Origin: Virgibacillus halotolerans
GTDB taxonomy: Bacteria > Bacillota > Bacilli > Bacillales > Amphibacillaceae
NCBI RefSeq assembly: GCF_016908515.1
Contig: NZ_JAFBEA010000001.1
Span: 1 to 64,000, forward strand
Reading direction: 5' to 3'
DNA: 64,000 bases
The position numbers and the translations under genes are program-made. The notes beneath the pieces were generated by a model. That model searched no databases and was not told the DNA's origin. It saw only the letters and a list, made by a program, of their open reading frames with translations. Each line of letters opens with the position of its first letter. Positions within the stretch are counted from its first letter, which is position 1. This document shows, piece by piece, positions 8,836 through 18,619 of this stretch.

Positions 8836-9690
8836 ATGGAAACACTGCGTGTAGGGGGAGCCACATTGACTTGGTTAAATGGTGGCGTGAATTTTCTTGA
8901 TGGTGGCGCCATGTTTGGTGTGGTTCCAAAAGCGCTTTGGAGCAAGAAGTATCCAAGTAACGATAAAAATCTAATTGAATTACGCACGGATCCGATATTA
9001 TTACAAATAGACGGAAAAAATTATCTGATTGACTCCGGCATCGGAAATGACAAATTAACGGATAAACAAATGCGCAATTTTGGTGTGCTGGAGGAGTCAT
9101 CCATTGAAGCATCCCTTACTGAAATGGAATTAACGGTAGAAGACATCGATGCTGTACTGATGACCCATTTACATTTTGACCATGCCTGTGGATTAACTAG
9201 AAAATCGGATAACACCTATGAGTCTATTTTTAAAGGGGTACCCATTTATACGTCAGAGGTGGAATGGAATGAAATGAGAAAACCTAATATCCGTTCTGCA
9301 AATACGTATTGGGAAATGAACTGGAAACCAATCAAAGATCAAGTAAAAACTTTCAAACATGAAAAGAAAATTGCGGATGGTTTAACAATGATTCATACAG
9401 GTGGGCACAGTGATGGTCACAGTATTCTTGTTTTCGAGGATGGAGACGAGTGTTTTATTCACATGGCGGATATTATGCCAACACATGGTCATCAAAATAA
9501 ATTATGGGCACTTGCTTACGATGATTATCCTGTTACATCGGTCCATCAAAAAGAAAAATGGATGGATTATGGTTATAAGCGAGAAGCCTGGTATACGTTT
9601 TACCATGATGCCTATTTACGGGCTATTAAATTTAATACAGTTGGAGAAAGAATGGATGAAGTCAAACGAACACGTTATGACTATAAATAA
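8836..9690 (+). CDS. ytnP: Metallo-beta-lactamase-fold lactonase-like hydrolase (YtnP)
   Basis: 284-residue MBL-fold hydrolase. The zinc motif [10 protein letters not shown] (HxHxDH) is near residues 110-119, with further ligands in GGHSDGHS and a later Asp/His. B. subtilis YtnP is reported as a lactonase that degrades a Streptomyces quorum signal. Here the same role is inferred from family and synteny. ATG 8836 is preceded by AAGGAGGAG; the upstream in-frame ATG at 8773 lacks a ribosome site. It is followed by a bidirectional terminator shared with ytzB. Confidence 0.9.
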   Translation: METLRVGGATLTWLNGGVNFLDGGAMFGVVPKALWSKKYPSNDKNLIELRTDPILLQIDGKNYLIDSGIGNDKLTDKQMRNFGVLEESSIEASLTEMELTVEDIDAVLMTHLHFDHACGLTRKSDNTYESIFKGVPIYTSEVEWNEMRKPNIRSANTYWEMNWKPIKDQVKTFKHEKKIADGLTMIHTGGHSDGHSILVFEDGDECFIHMADIMPTHGHQNKLWALAYDDYPVTSVHQKEKWMDYGYKREAWYTFYHDAYLRAIKFNTVGERMDEVKRTRYDYK

Positions 9691-9691
9691 A

Positions 9692-9720
9692 GAGCTGCCA
9701 TCGTGGGCAGCTCTTTTCTA
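9692..9720. terminator. Bidirectional terminator between ytnP and ytzB
   Basis: AGAGCTGCC/GGCAGCTCT hairpin with a 6-base loop, T tract on the plus side and A-rich bases on the other side, between convergent stop codons. Confidence 0.85.
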
Positions 9721-10035
9721 TTACACTGTTTGGACCGAACCGATAACGGCACCGGAATCTACATCAACATAAAATTCGTATTGTTTATTTTCCCCATCCA
9801 TATTACGTGTAACGCCGCCACGGTATGCATTGTATAATAATCCGTTTTTCTCGACTTCCTCCGGCTTCATATAAATCCAGGAACCGCTGATCGGACCATT
9901 TCTTTTAAATGTTTCCTTGGCATTCTTTAGCGCCTTTTCCGGGGTAACTTTTTGATAGTTGTCCATTTGCTGTTTAGCTAAATATCCGACAGCCACACCT
10001 AATCCAGCTACAAGCACCGCTTTTCTTAATTTCAT
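9721..10035 (-). CDS. ytzB: PepSY domain protein YtzB
   Basis: 104 residues. The N-terminus has a basic start and a short hydrophobic segment (LVAGLGVAVGYLA, residues 7-19), a signal or membrane anchor. The rest is a PepSY-type domain ending YEFYVDVDSGAVIGS, typical of small extracellular regulatory or peptidase-inhibitor-like domains. It is conserved as YtzB between ytnP and ytoP. The ATG follows AAGAGGTGAAG. It is divergent from ytoP; function unknown. Confidence 0.85.
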   Translation of the reverse strand: MKLRKAVLVAGLGVAVGYLAKQQMDNYQKVTPEKALKNAKETFKRNGPISGSWIYMKPEEVEKNGLLYNAYRGGVTRNMDGENKQYEFYVDVDSGAVIGSVQTV

Positions 10036-10218
10036 ATGATCTTCACCTCTTGCTTAAATTTTAATTCCGTTTTATTCTTGTTCATTCTTCTACAGTATAA
10101 CTGATACAAATTAAAATAGAAAATAATTGCGAATAAATAAGCGAATAGTGGAAAGTCTTTAAGCGTTTCCGTTATACTGAAAGAAGTACATATAAAGGAA
10201 AGTTGGAGGGAAAACAAG

Positions 10219-11283
10219 ATGGAACAAGAAACACTTGATTTATTTAAAACGTTAACGGAACTACAAGGTGCACCAGGTAATGAGCATCCGGTTCGCGCCT
10301 TTATGAAACCAGAACTTGAAAAATATTCGGATGAAGTGATTCAAGACAACCTCGGTGGCGTTTTTGGTGTGAAGCACGGTAAAGGACCGAAAGTTATGGT
10401 AGCGGGACATATGGATGAGGTTGGCTTCATGGTGACACAAATTACAGATAACGGCATGATTCGCTTTCAAACGTTAGGTGGTTGGTGGAGTCAGGTGTTA
10501 CTTGCCCAGCGCGTACAAGTGATGACAGATAATGGACCAATTACGGGCGTGATTGGCTCGATTCCCCCACATAATTTAACAGACGCACAGCGTAATAAAC
10601 CAATGGAAATTAAAAACATGCTCATTGATATTGGAGCGGATGATCGTGCGGATGCAGAAAAAATTGGTATAGTCCCTGGTCAAGCGATCTTACCTATTTG
10701 TCCATTCACACCGATGGCAAACAATAAAAAAATTCTTGCAAAAGCATGGGATAACCGGTATGGATGTGGACTGTCTATTGAATTATTAAAAGAACTGCAA
10801 AATGAAACATTAAACAACCAATTATATTCCGGTGCAACTGTACAGGAAGAAGTAGGCTTGCGCGGTTCAAAAGTAGCGGCAAACATGATTAAGCCAGATA
10901 TCTTTTATGCGCTGGATGCATCGCCCGCAAATGATATGTCAGGTGATAAAAAAGAATTCGGACAGCTCGGGCAGGGGGCATTGCTACGAATCTTTGACCG
11001 AACAATGATTACCCATCGCGGCATGAGAGAGTTTGTGCTCGATACAGCGGAAACAAACAATATTCCCTATCAGTACTTTGTTTCACAAGGTGGTACGGAC
11101 GCAGGCAGTGTGCATCTTTCAAACAATGGTGTTCCTTCAGCTGTCATCGGTATTTGCTCCCGTTACATTCACACTGCAGCGTCAATGATTCATGTGGATG
11201 ATTATGCAGCAGCAAAGGAATTAATCGTTAAGTTGGTAAAAGAGACAGATCAAAACACGTTAGATCAAATTCTTAAAGCGTAA
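10219..11283 (+). CDS. ytoP: M42 family metallopeptidase (glutamyl aminopeptidase-like, YtoP)
   Basis: 354-residue M42 aminopeptidase, a cytosolic di-metal enzyme forming large oligomers. Metal and catalytic motifs are visible in order: GHMDEVGFM (His), AWDNRYG (bridging Asp), VQEEVGLRG (catalytic Glu and Glu ligand), LDASPAND (Asp) and YIHTAASM (His). The length is normal for the family. ATG 10219 is preceded by TTGGAGGG. It is transcribed alone and is followed by a clear terminator. Confidence 0.93.
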   Translation: MEQETLDLFKTLTELQGAPGNEHPVRAFMKPELEKYSDEVIQDNLGGVFGVKHGKGPKVMVAGHMDEVGFMVTQITDNGMIRFQTLGGWWSQVLLAQRVQVMTDNGPITGVIGSIPPHNLTDAQRNKPMEIKNMLIDIGADDRADAEKIGIVPGQAILPICPFTPMANNKKILAKAWDNRYGCGLSIELLKELQNETLNNQLYSGATVQEEVGLRGSKVAANMIKPDIFYALDASPANDMSGDKKEFGQLGQGALLRIFDRTMITHRGMREFVLDTAETNNIPYQYFVSQGGTDAGSVHLSNNGVPSAVIGICSRYIHTAASMIHVDDYAAAKELIVKLVKETDQNTLDQILKA

Positions 11284-11297
11284 ATTTCGAGGTGGAA

Positions 11298-11334
11298 TTG
11301 CTGCTATCTTAACATGTCGATAGCAGCAATTTTA
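11298..11334 (+). terminator. Terminator of ytoP
   Basis: Perfect TTGCTGCTATC/GATAGCAGCAA hairpin with a 10-base loop, followed by TTTTAATTTTA. Confidence 0.88.
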
Positions 11335-11359
11335 ATTTTAGCGGTAAGCAGGTGTAAAG

Positions 11360-11860
11360 ATGGAAATTATTATTGGGTCAAAAAATGCTACAAAGATAAA
11401 CGCAGTCGAAGTAGTTTTCCCGTCTTATCAAGTAATCGCAAAGGACGTGTCTTCAAAAGTATCCGCACAACCAATGTCTGATGAAGAAACACGGCAGGGA
11501 GCAATCAATCGAGCGCGTCAATGTATGCAATCAACTAACGCAGCTATTGGAATCGGCCTGGAAGGTGGTATCATGTATGTGGATAACCAATTATGTTTAT
11601 GTAATTGGGGGGCACTTGTGACGCCAGATAGCGATGTTTATACGGCGAGTGGAGCAAGAATTGCATTGCCGGAAACGTTTGGAAAGCAATTAAACAATGG
11701 CGTTGAACTGGGAGACCTTATGGATAATTATGCTGAAAAACAAAATGTAAGACAAAAAGAAGGTGCAATTGGCATCTTTACCAATGACATCGTATCCAGA
11801 CAGGAAATGTTTGTACATGTTGTCAAACTACTGCGAGGCCAGTGGGAATATTGGGATTAA
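11360..11860 (+). CDS. DUF84 family inosine/xanthosine triphosphatase-like protein
   Basis: 166-residue DUF84 protein, related to YjjX. Such proteins hydrolyse non-canonical purine NTPs (ITP/XTP) and so keep the nucleotide pool clean. Typical features: the N-terminal GSKNATKINAVEVVF loop, SDEETRQGAINRA near residues 49-61, and GLEGGIMY near 75-82. The start ATG 11360 lies 12 nt after GCAGGTG, so the ribosome site is weak. It is followed by a bidirectional terminator and convergent ytoQ. Confidence 0.82.
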   Translation: MEIIIGSKNATKINAVEVVFPSYQVIAKDVSSKVSAQPMSDEETRQGAINRARQCMQSTNAAIGIGLEGGIMYVDNQLCLCNWGALVTPDSDVYTASGARIALPETFGKQLNNGVELGDLMDNYAEKQNVRQKEGAIGIFTNDIVSRQEMFVHVVKLLRGQWEYWD

Positions 11861-11901
11861 ATGCTATATCTTCCGATTAGAAAAATATTTTTATTAAATC
11901 A

Positions 11902-11932
11902 AAAAAACGCTGATGTTCAGCGTTTTTTTGTG
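11902..11932. terminator. Bidirectional terminator (DUF84 gene / ytoQ)
   Basis: AAACGCTG/CAGCGTTT hairpin with a short loop, flanked by A and T runs, between convergent genes. Confidence 0.85.
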
Positions 11933-11938
11933 TAGGTG

Positions 11939-12394
11939 TTATTCAAATATATATCCAAGTACATCCACAGCCTGTTCCACTGTTTCCACGGTGATATTTG
12001 CTTTGTTGGATAGTTCTTTGAGTGGATGGATCAGGGATTCGGGACGAACGATAATTGTCGGTTTATTCATGGTAATGGCTGCACTTGCATCCATCGCTGT
12101 GTTCCATTGCTTATACTGTTCACCAAATAATGCAATGACGACATCTGATTTTTGCATTAATACCTGTGTTCTCAAATTGTTTACACTGGAAGCAGCATCG
12201 TCTTTATAAACCTTTCCAGGTTGTTCGCCAAGAATGTTCTCACCAATATCATCTGATCTGCCATGGTTTGTTTGTGGTCCAACAAAAGTAAGAGCCAGTT
12301 TCTTCTCCTTAGCGATTTTCTCTACCTGATCGCGCCAATCATCATGAATTTGCCCTGCTAAATATACGGTTAACTCCATGTACAATCCCTCCAA
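11939..12394 (-). CDS. ytoQ: YtoQ family protein
   Basis: 151-residue YtoQ protein of the nucleoside 2-deoxyribosyltransferase-like superfamily. The N-terminus MELTVYLAGQIHDDWR and the middle segment DVVIALFGEQYKQWN are characteristic. Function is not established; the fold suggests nucleoside or nucleotide binding. An in-frame ATG 4 codons into the ORF (MELTV, about 12379) has GGAGGG in front of it (read on the minus strand) and is the better start than 12394. Convergent with the DUF84 gene. Confidence 0.85.
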   Translation of the reverse strand: MEGLYMELTVYLAGQIHDDWRDQVEKIAKEKKLALTFVGPQTNHGRSDDIGENILGEQPGKVYKDDAASSVNNLRTQVLMQKSDVVIALFGEQYKQWNTAMDASAAITMNKPTIIVRPESLIHPLKELSNKANITVETVEQAVDVLGYIFE

Positions 12395-12545
12395 AACTTA
12401 ATTAATCTACTATTCATCATATCCAATATAGTACGCAATGAAAAGTAATTGCTCTAAGTGTTTTCCCCGTTCTGGTTGCGTCTAAAACTTCTTGATTGAA
12501 ACTGGCGCCCATCAAAGCTATGATAGGAAAAGGAGTTGATGGAAA

Positions 12546-12863
12546 ATGAAAACATTAGAAACGATTGAGCAGTTTAATGAATTGACAAATAATGAAGAGG
12601 TAATCATGCTTTTTTCGGCAGACTGGTGTCCGGATTGTCGAGTGATTGAGCCAATTTTACCGGAAATTGAAGCTGCTTTTCCTGCGTATACGTTCATTAT
12701 GGTTGATCGGGATGAGTTTATGGAGGTGTGTCAGGAACATAATGTGTTTGGCATTCCAAGTTTTTTAGCCTTTAAAGACGGTAAAGAAGTAGGAAGATTT
12801 GTAAGTAAAGATCGGAAAACAAAAGAGGAAATCATGGAATTTATCGATGGACTGCCTAAGTAA
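12546..12863 (+). CDS. ytpP: Thioredoxin-like protein YtpP
   Basis: 105-residue thioredoxin-fold protein. The active site is WCPDCRV (CPDC rather than the CGPC of TrxA) near residues 25-31, and the cis-Pro loop is GIPSFLAF. It is expected to act as a cytosolic thiol-disulfide oxidoreductase with a distinct redox potential. The ATG follows AAAGGAG. It probably forms an operon with ytpQ and ytpR downstream (33 and 15 bp gaps), the conserved Bacillus order. Confidence 0.92.
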   Translation: MKTLETIEQFNELTNNEEVIMLFSADWCPDCRVIEPILPEIEAAFPAYTFIMVDRDEFMEVCQEHNVFGIPSFLAFKDGKEVGRFVSKDRKTKEEIMEFIDGLPK

Positions 12864-12895
12864 GTTTTTAGCTGGGTGGTTGTCAGGAGGTAATC

Positions 12896-13708
12896 ATGCC
12901 AATGGCAATGACGAGTATTAAGTTAAAAAGAATTTTAGATGAACGATTATTAAACGAAAATTATCGAACGTCCTATAACAGAAGTGAAGATACCTACCGT
13001 ATTGAGTGGAAAGAATCAAAGCAAGGTATGACAATTAAGTTACCAAGTGTGATCGCAAAGTATAATCAGCGTGGTGAAAGAGCAATTGATGAATTGGAAG
13101 ACCATATTGCCGAAGCTTTACGGATAATGAATCAAAACTATCAGCTGACAGGTATGGAGAAAAATATTTATCCTGTCATTCGGGCAACATCTTTTCCAAC
13201 GGAAACCAATTTGGGTGCCAAGCTGGCATATAAAGATCATACAGCAGAAACACGGGTTTTTTATGCGCTTGATTTAGGCAAATCCTACCGGTTAATCGAC
13301 CAGTCAATGCTTGAAAAAGAAGCATGGACCCTGAACCGGATCGATGAGATTGCTGCGTTTAATGTTCGTTCTTTATCAAATGAGTATAAACAGGATACGG
13401 TAGCAGGTAATGAGTTTTATTTTGTCGCCACACAAGATGGCTATGATGCAAGCCGCATTTTAAATGAAGCATTTTTAGAAGAAATGTTGGCCAATGCGAA
13501 GGGTGAATTGGCTGTTGCAGTGCCACACCAGGATGTATTAATATTTGCTGACATTCAGAATAAAACAGGTTATGATGTATTAGCACAAATGACCATGCAA
13601 TTTTTTGCCGAGGGTAGAATTCCAATTACCTCTCTCTCATTTATTTATGAAGACAAGAAACTGGAACCGGTCTTTATTCTTGCAAAAAATAAACCAAGGA
13701 AAAAGTAA
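12896..13708 (+). CDS. ytpQ: DUF1444 family protein YtpQ
   Basis: 270-residue DUF1444 protein, very similar along its length to B. subtilis YtpQ: motifs YPVIRATSFP, YALDLGKSYRLIDQ, DTVAGNEFYF and AVPHQDVLIFADI are all present. The biochemical function is unknown. It is soluble, without membrane segments. ATG 12896 follows CAGGAGGTAATC; the second ATG two codons later is also usable. Confidence 0.92.
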   Translation: MPMAMTSIKLKRILDERLLNENYRTSYNRSEDTYRIEWKESKQGMTIKLPSVIAKYNQRGERAIDELEDHIAEALRIMNQNYQLTGMEKNIYPVIRATSFPTETNLGAKLAYKDHTAETRVFYALDLGKSYRLIDQSMLEKEAWTLNRIDEIAAFNVRSLSNEYKQDTVAGNEFYFVATQDGYDASRILNEAFLEEMLANAKGELAVAVPHQDVLIFADIQNKTGYDVLAQMTMQFFAEGRIPITSLSFIYEDKKLEPVFILAKNKPRKK

Positions 13709-13723
13709 GGAAGGATGAATAAC

Positions 13724-14326
13724 ATGGATGTTTTCTATAATCCAAATGGTATTGGTGATGTACTTGTAATTCCACTTGAGGATGGAGACCGCTATGAAAT
13801 AAAACATAAACAGGCGGGAGACATTACGAAAATAATGAATCAAGACGGAAAAGTATTAGGCTATAATATTTTTCAGGCATCAAACCATTTTGATTTACAA
13901 GAAACAGGTAAAATAACTTTAACCGAATCGTTATTAGGACAAATCAAGCAATTATTTGAAGAGAATAAGCTCAACGATACGCTTGATTTTGATTTAAGTC
14001 CTAAATTTGTGGTTGGCTATGTAACAAGTAAGACGGCACATGAAGACGCTGATAAATTAAGTGTTTGTCAAGTTGATGTTGGAGAAGAAACGTTGCAAAT
14101 TGTTTGTGGTGCGCCAAATGTTGATGCGGATCAAAAAGTGGTTGTGGCAAAACCTGGAGCAACGATGCCGAGTGGATTAAAAATAAAACCGACAAAATTA
14201 AGGGGCGTACCATCGAATGGTATGATATGTTCGCAAAAGGAATTAGGTTTACCAAACGCACCCGAAGAAAAGGGAATCTACGTACTCGATGATGGGTTTA
14301 CTGTAGGCGAAGCATTTCCGTTTTAA
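13724..14326 (+). CDS. ytpR: tRNA-binding domain protein YtpR
   Basis: About 200 residues. The N-terminal half is a DUF4479-type domain; the C-terminal half (from about residue 92) is an EMAP-II/Trbp111-like tRNA-binding OB fold related to the N-terminus of PheT: VVGYVTSK, DKLSVCQVDVG, QIVCGAPNV and GMICSQKELGL. ATG 13724 (MDVFYN) has AAGGAAGG at the right distance; ATG 13715 overlaps that site. Role in vivo unknown. Confidence 0.92.
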   Translation: MDVFYNPNGIGDVLVIPLEDGDRYEIKHKQAGDITKIMNQDGKVLGYNIFQASNHFDLQETGKITLTESLLGQIKQLFEENKLNDTLDFDLSPKFVVGYVTSKTAHEDADKLSVCQVDVGEETLQIVCGAPNVDADQKVVVAKPGATMPSGLKIKPTKLRGVPSNGMICSQKELGLPNAPEEKGIYVLDDGFTVGEAFPF

Positions 14327-14331
14327 AAAAG

Positions 14332-14407
14332 GAGACAACCTAAGTGTTCTTAACGAGGGTTGTTTTTCTATTTTAGCAGTTTTTTATGTAAAAAACTGCT
14401 AAAATAG
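14332..14407 (+). terminator. Tandem hairpins between ytpR and sftA
   Basis: The first hairpin pairs ACAACC with GGTTGT and is followed by TTTTTC, a plausible terminator for ytpR. It is followed directly by a perfect 18-bp inverted repeat (14368-14385 with 14390-14407, loop ATGT), arm CTATTTTAGCAGTTTTTT. The second hairpin lacks a T run after its right arm on the plus strand, so it may be a processing signal or a protein site rather than a terminator. Confidence 0.7.
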
Positions 14408-14454
14408 AGTAAACAATGATTGAAATTAATGTGATATGAAATGAGTGAATACAT

Positions 14455-16668
14455 ATGTGGGAGAAATGGAAACAAAAAATCAAAGATATTTTTACTGAAG
14501 AAGTAATAGAAGAACAACGAGAAACACATCAGGTACAGCCAAAGGCTAAATTACAAGCCCGGGTAACCTACCAATATCCGGAAAATAAAAATTTTCGTTT
14601 CCCTGTCATCCCTGATCAGCAAGAACCGAAAAAACAAACAGAGGAAGAGATTCCTGCGTATCAAAGAAAGAGAGAGGAAACGACAAAGCGATCTAAAAGA
14701 CCAAATGATACACCAAACGAAACGCCAAACGAGATACCAAGTGAAACCCAAAGAAATGGTCAATTTGCAAAGGTGTATAAGAAAAATACAAGTGTTCCAT
14801 TTAAACCTACGGAAGTTCCGTCACCTGTATATGGATTTCAGAAAAAAAAGGAACAAAAAGAAATAGAAGAAGTTCCAGCTTTTAAGCGAAAACAAGAGGA
14901 AGTAGTAGAACAACAGTCATTACCAATAGCAGAGGAAAAGATAGATATTATAAAAGAAACAGCTGTTACTTTGGAACAGCCAGAGGCGCAAACAGAAGAA
15001 GTTACGATCAATGCCCCAGTTGAAGCTGAAGAAAAAGAACAAGATCGAACGCCAGCAGTGGAGCCTATTATCGTTCAAAAAGAAAATAAGGTTCCCCGTA
15101 ATCCAGCAAGACAGAAGCGGCGTATCGAGGATGAGAATAAACATACAACATCGAAACATGTTCCATACAATGTCATGATGACACCAAGGGATAAGAAGAA
15201 ACAAATGGATGAAGCTGCTAAACGAAGAGAAAATCATTCAGAAAAGGTTATTCCGACAACCGAAAATTATCAAATTCCTTATCATTTGTTAAACGATCCA
15301 GTGCAAAGAAACAACGATGATCGAATATGGGTACAGCAACAACAGGAATTACTGGAGGAGACGTTAAAGCATTTCAATGTTCGGGCGAAAGTCGTCAATG
15401 CGACACAAGGCCCTTCTGTGACACGTTTTGAAGTACAGCCAGAATTGGGTGTGAAAGTGAGTAAAGTTAAAAATTTAAGTGACGATTTAAAATTAAATAT
15501 GTCTGCCAGGGATATTCGCATTGAGGCCCCAATTCCAGGTAAAAATACAATTGGAATTGAGATTCCCAACCAAAAATCGGAAATGGTAGGATTACAGGGA
15601 ATTTTTGAGACCGAACCATTTAAAGAAAGCAAATCTCCTTTAACCATTGCACTAGGCTTAAGTATTGAAGGGTTTCCAATGATTACCAATATCCAGAAAA
15701 TGCCTCATGGATTGATTGCTGGTGCAACAGGGTCGGGAAAAAGTGTGTGTATCAATACCATCCTAATCAGTTTGTTATATAAAGCCAGTCATGAGGATGT
15801 GAAATTTTTGTTGATTGACCCAAAAATGGTTGAACTAGCTCCATATAACGGTATTCCACACCTTGTATCCCCGGTTATTACAGATGTAAAAGCCGCTACT
15901 GCTGCATTGAAGTGGGCTGTCAATGAAATGGAAGGCCGCTATGAAAAATTTGTTCAAGAAGGCGTTAGGGACATCGAGCGCTATAATCAAAAGATAATCA
16001 AGCAAAATCGTAACGAAGAGAAAATGCCTTTTATTGTGATTGTGATTGATGAGTTAGCTGATTTAATGATGATTTCACCACAGGATGTTGAAGATGCGAT
16101 CAGCCGGATTGCACAAAAGGCGAGAGCGTGTGGCATCCATTTGCTATTAGCAACACAACGTCCGTCTGTCGATGTGATCACTGGATTAATCAAAGCGAAT
16201 ATTCCTACAAGAATTGCGTTTAGTGTATCTTCTCAGGTAGATTCAAGAACAATTCTGGATTCTAGTGGGGCGGAAAAGTTATTAGGCAAAGGGGATATGT
16301 TATTTGTTGAAAATGGTGCAGGAAAAAGCGTTCGACTGCAGGGGCCATTTGTGTCTGATGATGAGATCGAAAGGGTCACAAACCATGTCAGAGGTATCGC
16401 TGCCCCGAATTATTTATTTGAACAAGAAGAGTTACTGGAACAAATAAATACGAATGAGGAAGAAGACGTATTACTTCAAGAGGTTATCCAGTTTGTACTT
16501 AGACAAAACAGTGCAAGCACGTCACTGTTGCAGCGACAATTTAAAATAGGTTATAATCGTGCAGCACGACTTATTGACACATTAGAACAAAAAGGCATCA
16601 TTACAGGCCAAAATGGCAGCAAACCAAGGGATATTCTTGTCACACAAAGCCAGTTAGATGATCAATAA
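14455..16668 (+). CDS. sftA: Septum-associated DNA translocase SftA (FtsK/SpoIIIE family)
   Basis: 737-residue FtsK-like ATPase. It lacks N-terminal membrane helices, unlike SpoIIIE, which defines SftA (YtpS): a soluble translocase that clears chromosomal DNA from the closing septum. Residues 1-270 are a charged Glu/Lys/Gln/Pro-rich linker. Walker A GATGSGKS lies near residue 422 and Walker B VIVIDELADLM near 526. The C-terminus (about 665-735) is the winged-helix gamma domain that reads KOPS/SRS-like sequences (RQFKIGYNRAARLID). The ATG has only a weak ribosome site. Confidence 0.95.
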   Translation: MWEKWKQKIKDIFTEEVIEEQRETHQVQPKAKLQARVTYQYPENKNFRFPVIPDQQEPKKQTEEEIPAYQRKREETTKRSKRPNDTPNETPNEIPSETQRNGQFAKVYKKNTSVPFKPTEVPSPVYGFQKKKEQKEIEEVPAFKRKQEEVVEQQSLPIAEEKIDIIKETAVTLEQPEAQTEEVTINAPVEAEEKEQDRTPAVEPIIVQKENKVPRNPARQKRRIEDENKHTTSKHVPYNVMMTPRDKKKQMDEAAKRRENHSEKVIPTTENYQIPYHLLNDPVQRNNDDRIWVQQQQELLEETLKHFNVRAKVVNATQGPSVTRFEVQPELGVKVSKVKNLSDDLKLNMSARDIRIEAPIPGKNTIGIEIPNQKSEMVGLQGIFETEPFKESKSPLTIALGLSIEGFPMITNIQKMPHGLIAGATGSGKSVCINTILISLLYKASHEDVKFLLIDPKMVELAPYNGIPHLVSPVITDVKAATAALKWAVNEMEGRYEKFVQEGVRDIERYNQKIIKQNRNEEKMPFIVIVIDELADLMMISPQDVEDAISRIAQKARACGIHLLLATQRPSVDVITGLIKANIPTRIAFSVSSQVDSRTILDSSGAEKLLGKGDMLFVENGAGKSVRLQGPFVSDDEIERVTNHVRGIAAPNYLFEQEELLEQINTNEEEDVLLQEVIQFVLRQNSASTSLLQRQFKIGYNRAARLIDTLEQKGIITGQNGSKPRDILVTQSQLDDQ

Positions 16669-16720
16669 CTGAAAGGATTTTTGGATTTCGGCAGTCTATG
16701 TTTCCCAGAAGATAGGATAA

Positions 16721-16903
16721 ATGGGTGCGCTCAAGATGAACAACAATCAAGATAAATGTATACAATATGGTAAAACAAAAAATATATTGGATGTACAGGT
16801 GAAAGTGTCATGTGAAATGCAACAGGCAATAATAGAAACAAAGACTATGTATCACCTGATTCAGTGTCTGGGAACGGTAAAATACGACGAAAAAGCGAAA
16901 TAG
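16721..16903 (+). CDS. Possible small protein between sftA and murC
   Basis: A 60-codon frame starting ATG 16721 behind AGGATAA. It has no recognisable domain; it contains three Cys and a hydrophilic N-terminus (NNNQDKC). It might be a real short gene cotranscribed with sftA, or an open frame by chance. Amino-acid composition is plausible but there is no strong support. Confidence 0.35.
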   Translation: MGALKMNNNQDKCIQYGKTKNILDVQVKVSCEMQQAIIETKTMYHLIQCLGTVKYDEKAK

Positions 16904-17039
16904 AACCATAAACAGTTTATGTCGGAGAAGAATATAGTTTTATTTCTACTTGTACTTTGCTATAATAAGTAAATGCTGTGTTTTTACAAGCAAAAAAATA
17001 AATTAATCCATTTAAAGTATATTTTGGAGGTTCTTTTTT

Positions 17040-18344
17040 ATGACAACTTACCATTTTATTGGTATAAAGGGAACTGGAATGAGTTCACTGGCGCAGATTC
17101 TTCATGATTCCGGAGAAAAAGTGCAAGGTTCGGACGTTGAAAAGCAATTTTTCACACAAGAAGCACTTGAAGAGAAGAACATTCCAATACTTCCTTTTTC
17201 AGAGGATAACATCAAAGATAATTATACAATCATTGCAGGTAACGCATTTCCAGATGATAACATTGAAATTCAAGAAGCAAAAAGAAAGGGTCTGAAATTT
17301 TATAGATACCCTGAGTTTTTAGGTGAATGGTTAAAGCAATATACAAGTATTGCGGTAACAGGCGCCCACGGGAAGACGTCAACTACAGGCTTATTAGCAC
17401 ATGTGCTAAATGAGACATTCCCAATTTCTTACTTAATTGGAGATGGAACAGGTAAAGGACATGTCGAAAGTCAATATTTTGCTTTTGAGGCATGTGAATA
17501 TCGTCGTAATTTTTTACAATATGAACCAGATTATGCGATTATGACCAATATTGATTTTGATCATCCAGATTATTTCACAAGCGTTGATGATGTGTTTGAT
17601 GCATTTCAATCGATGGCGGATCGTGTTAAAAAAGGAATAATTGCTTGTGGGGACGATGAATATTTACAACGAATACAAGCGAAAGTTCCGGTTGTTTATT
17701 ACGGTTTTGCAGCTACCAATGATTTTCAGGCACAAAATGTAACAGAAACCGAGCTGGCAACAACTTTTGACGTATTTGTCAGAAATACTTATTACGATAC
17801 ATTTACGATTCCAATGTTCGGGGATCACAATATATTAAATGCACTTTCTGTCATAGCCATATGTCACTATGAGGGGATAGGTGCAGAACATATCAAAAAT
17901 CTCGCAACATTTACAGGTGTAAAGCGCAGATTTACGGAGAAAAAAATTGGTGATCAAATTTTGGTCGATGATTATGCACACCATCCAATTGAAATTAAGG
18001 CAACCATTGAGTCTGCACGAAAAAAGTATCCTAATAAATCAATTGTAGCTATTTTTCAACCACATACGTTTACAAGAACAGAAACGTTTTTACAGGAATT
18101 TGCAGAAAGCTTAAAACCAGCAGACCATATTTATTTATGTGATATCTTTGGTTCTGCCAGAGAAAAAAATGGAAAACTGGCAATTGATGATTTACAGCAG
18201 CTTATCGAGGGTAGTTTTATTTTAGATTTAGATCAAACAGAGGTTCTCTCAGAATATAAGGACAGTGTTTTGGTATTTATGGGCGCTGGGGATATTCAAA
18301 AATTCGAGAAGGCGTATGAACAAACACTTGGGAATAAATTGTAA
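17040..18344 (+). CDS. murC: UDP-N-acetylmuramate--L-alanine ligase
   Basis: 434-residue Mur ligase that adds the first amino acid (L-Ala) to UDP-MurNAc in peptidoglycan synthesis. N-terminal UDP-sugar-binding Rossmann segment [17 protein letters not shown] loop [10 protein letters not shown] near residues 107-116; [17 protein letters not shown] near residues 310-318. Length equals B. subtilis MurC. ATG follows GGAGG with a 9-base spacer. A good terminator lies just downstream. Confidence 0.96.
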   Translation: MTTYHFIGIKGTGMSSLAQILHDSGEKVQGSDVEKQFFTQEALEEKNIPILPFSEDNIKDNYTIIAGNAFPDDNIEIQEAKRKGLKFYRYPEFLGEWLKQYTSIAVTGAHGKTSTTGLLAHVLNETFPISYLIGDGTGKGHVESQYFAFEACEYRRNFLQYEPDYAIMTNIDFDHPDYFTSVDDVFDAFQSMADRVKKGIIACGDDEYLQRIQAKVPVVYYGFAATNDFQAQNVTETELATTFDVFVRNTYYDTFTIPMFGDHNILNALSVIAICHYEGIGAEHIKNLATFTGVKRRFTEKKIGDQILVDDYAHHPIEIKATIESARKKYPNKSIVAIFQPHTFTRTETFLQEFAESLKPADHIYLCDIFGSAREKNGKLAIDDLQQLIEGSFILDLDQTEVLSEYKDSVLVFMGAGDIQKFEKAYEQTLGNKL

Positions 18345-18376
18345 TTTTATGGAGTTACAATTATTTCATATAGAAA

Positions 18377-18400
18377 GGGACTGGTTGACAGTCCCTTTTT
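18377..18400 (+). terminator. Terminator of murC
   Basis: GGGACTG/CAGTCCC hairpin with a 5-base loop, followed by TTTTT. Confidence 0.88.
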
Positions 18401-18519
18401 ATTAATTTAGCGGTGTTTTCTTGGGAAACGTTCCGATTTGGGCAGGAGATCTATATTGTTTGTCGAAATGGTATGTATGAATAGTAATTTAGAACAATCT
18501 TTTAAATGATAAAATATTT

Positions 18520-18544
18520 GTTTAACCCTAACCATTTAGGGTAT
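18520..18544 (+). promoter_or_regulatory. Sigma-B promoter of ytxGH
   Basis: GTTTAA (18520-18525), 13-base spacer, GGGTAT (18539-18544). This is an exact match to the Bacillus general-stress consensus (GTTTAA-N12-14-GGGWAW), and ytxGHJ is a known sigma-B operon in B. subtilis. Confidence 0.85.
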
Positions 18545-18619
18545 TATTTATAAAAGAAAAGCTTTATAACTTAGCTTGGACTTTTCTCTTTACATTATAC
18601 AATTTGAAGGAGTTGATAT

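Noticed and set aside
10032-10217. 61-codon minus-strand frame upstream of ytzB
   Set aside because: It lies in the divergent promoter region of ytzB and ytoP, with no ribosome site.
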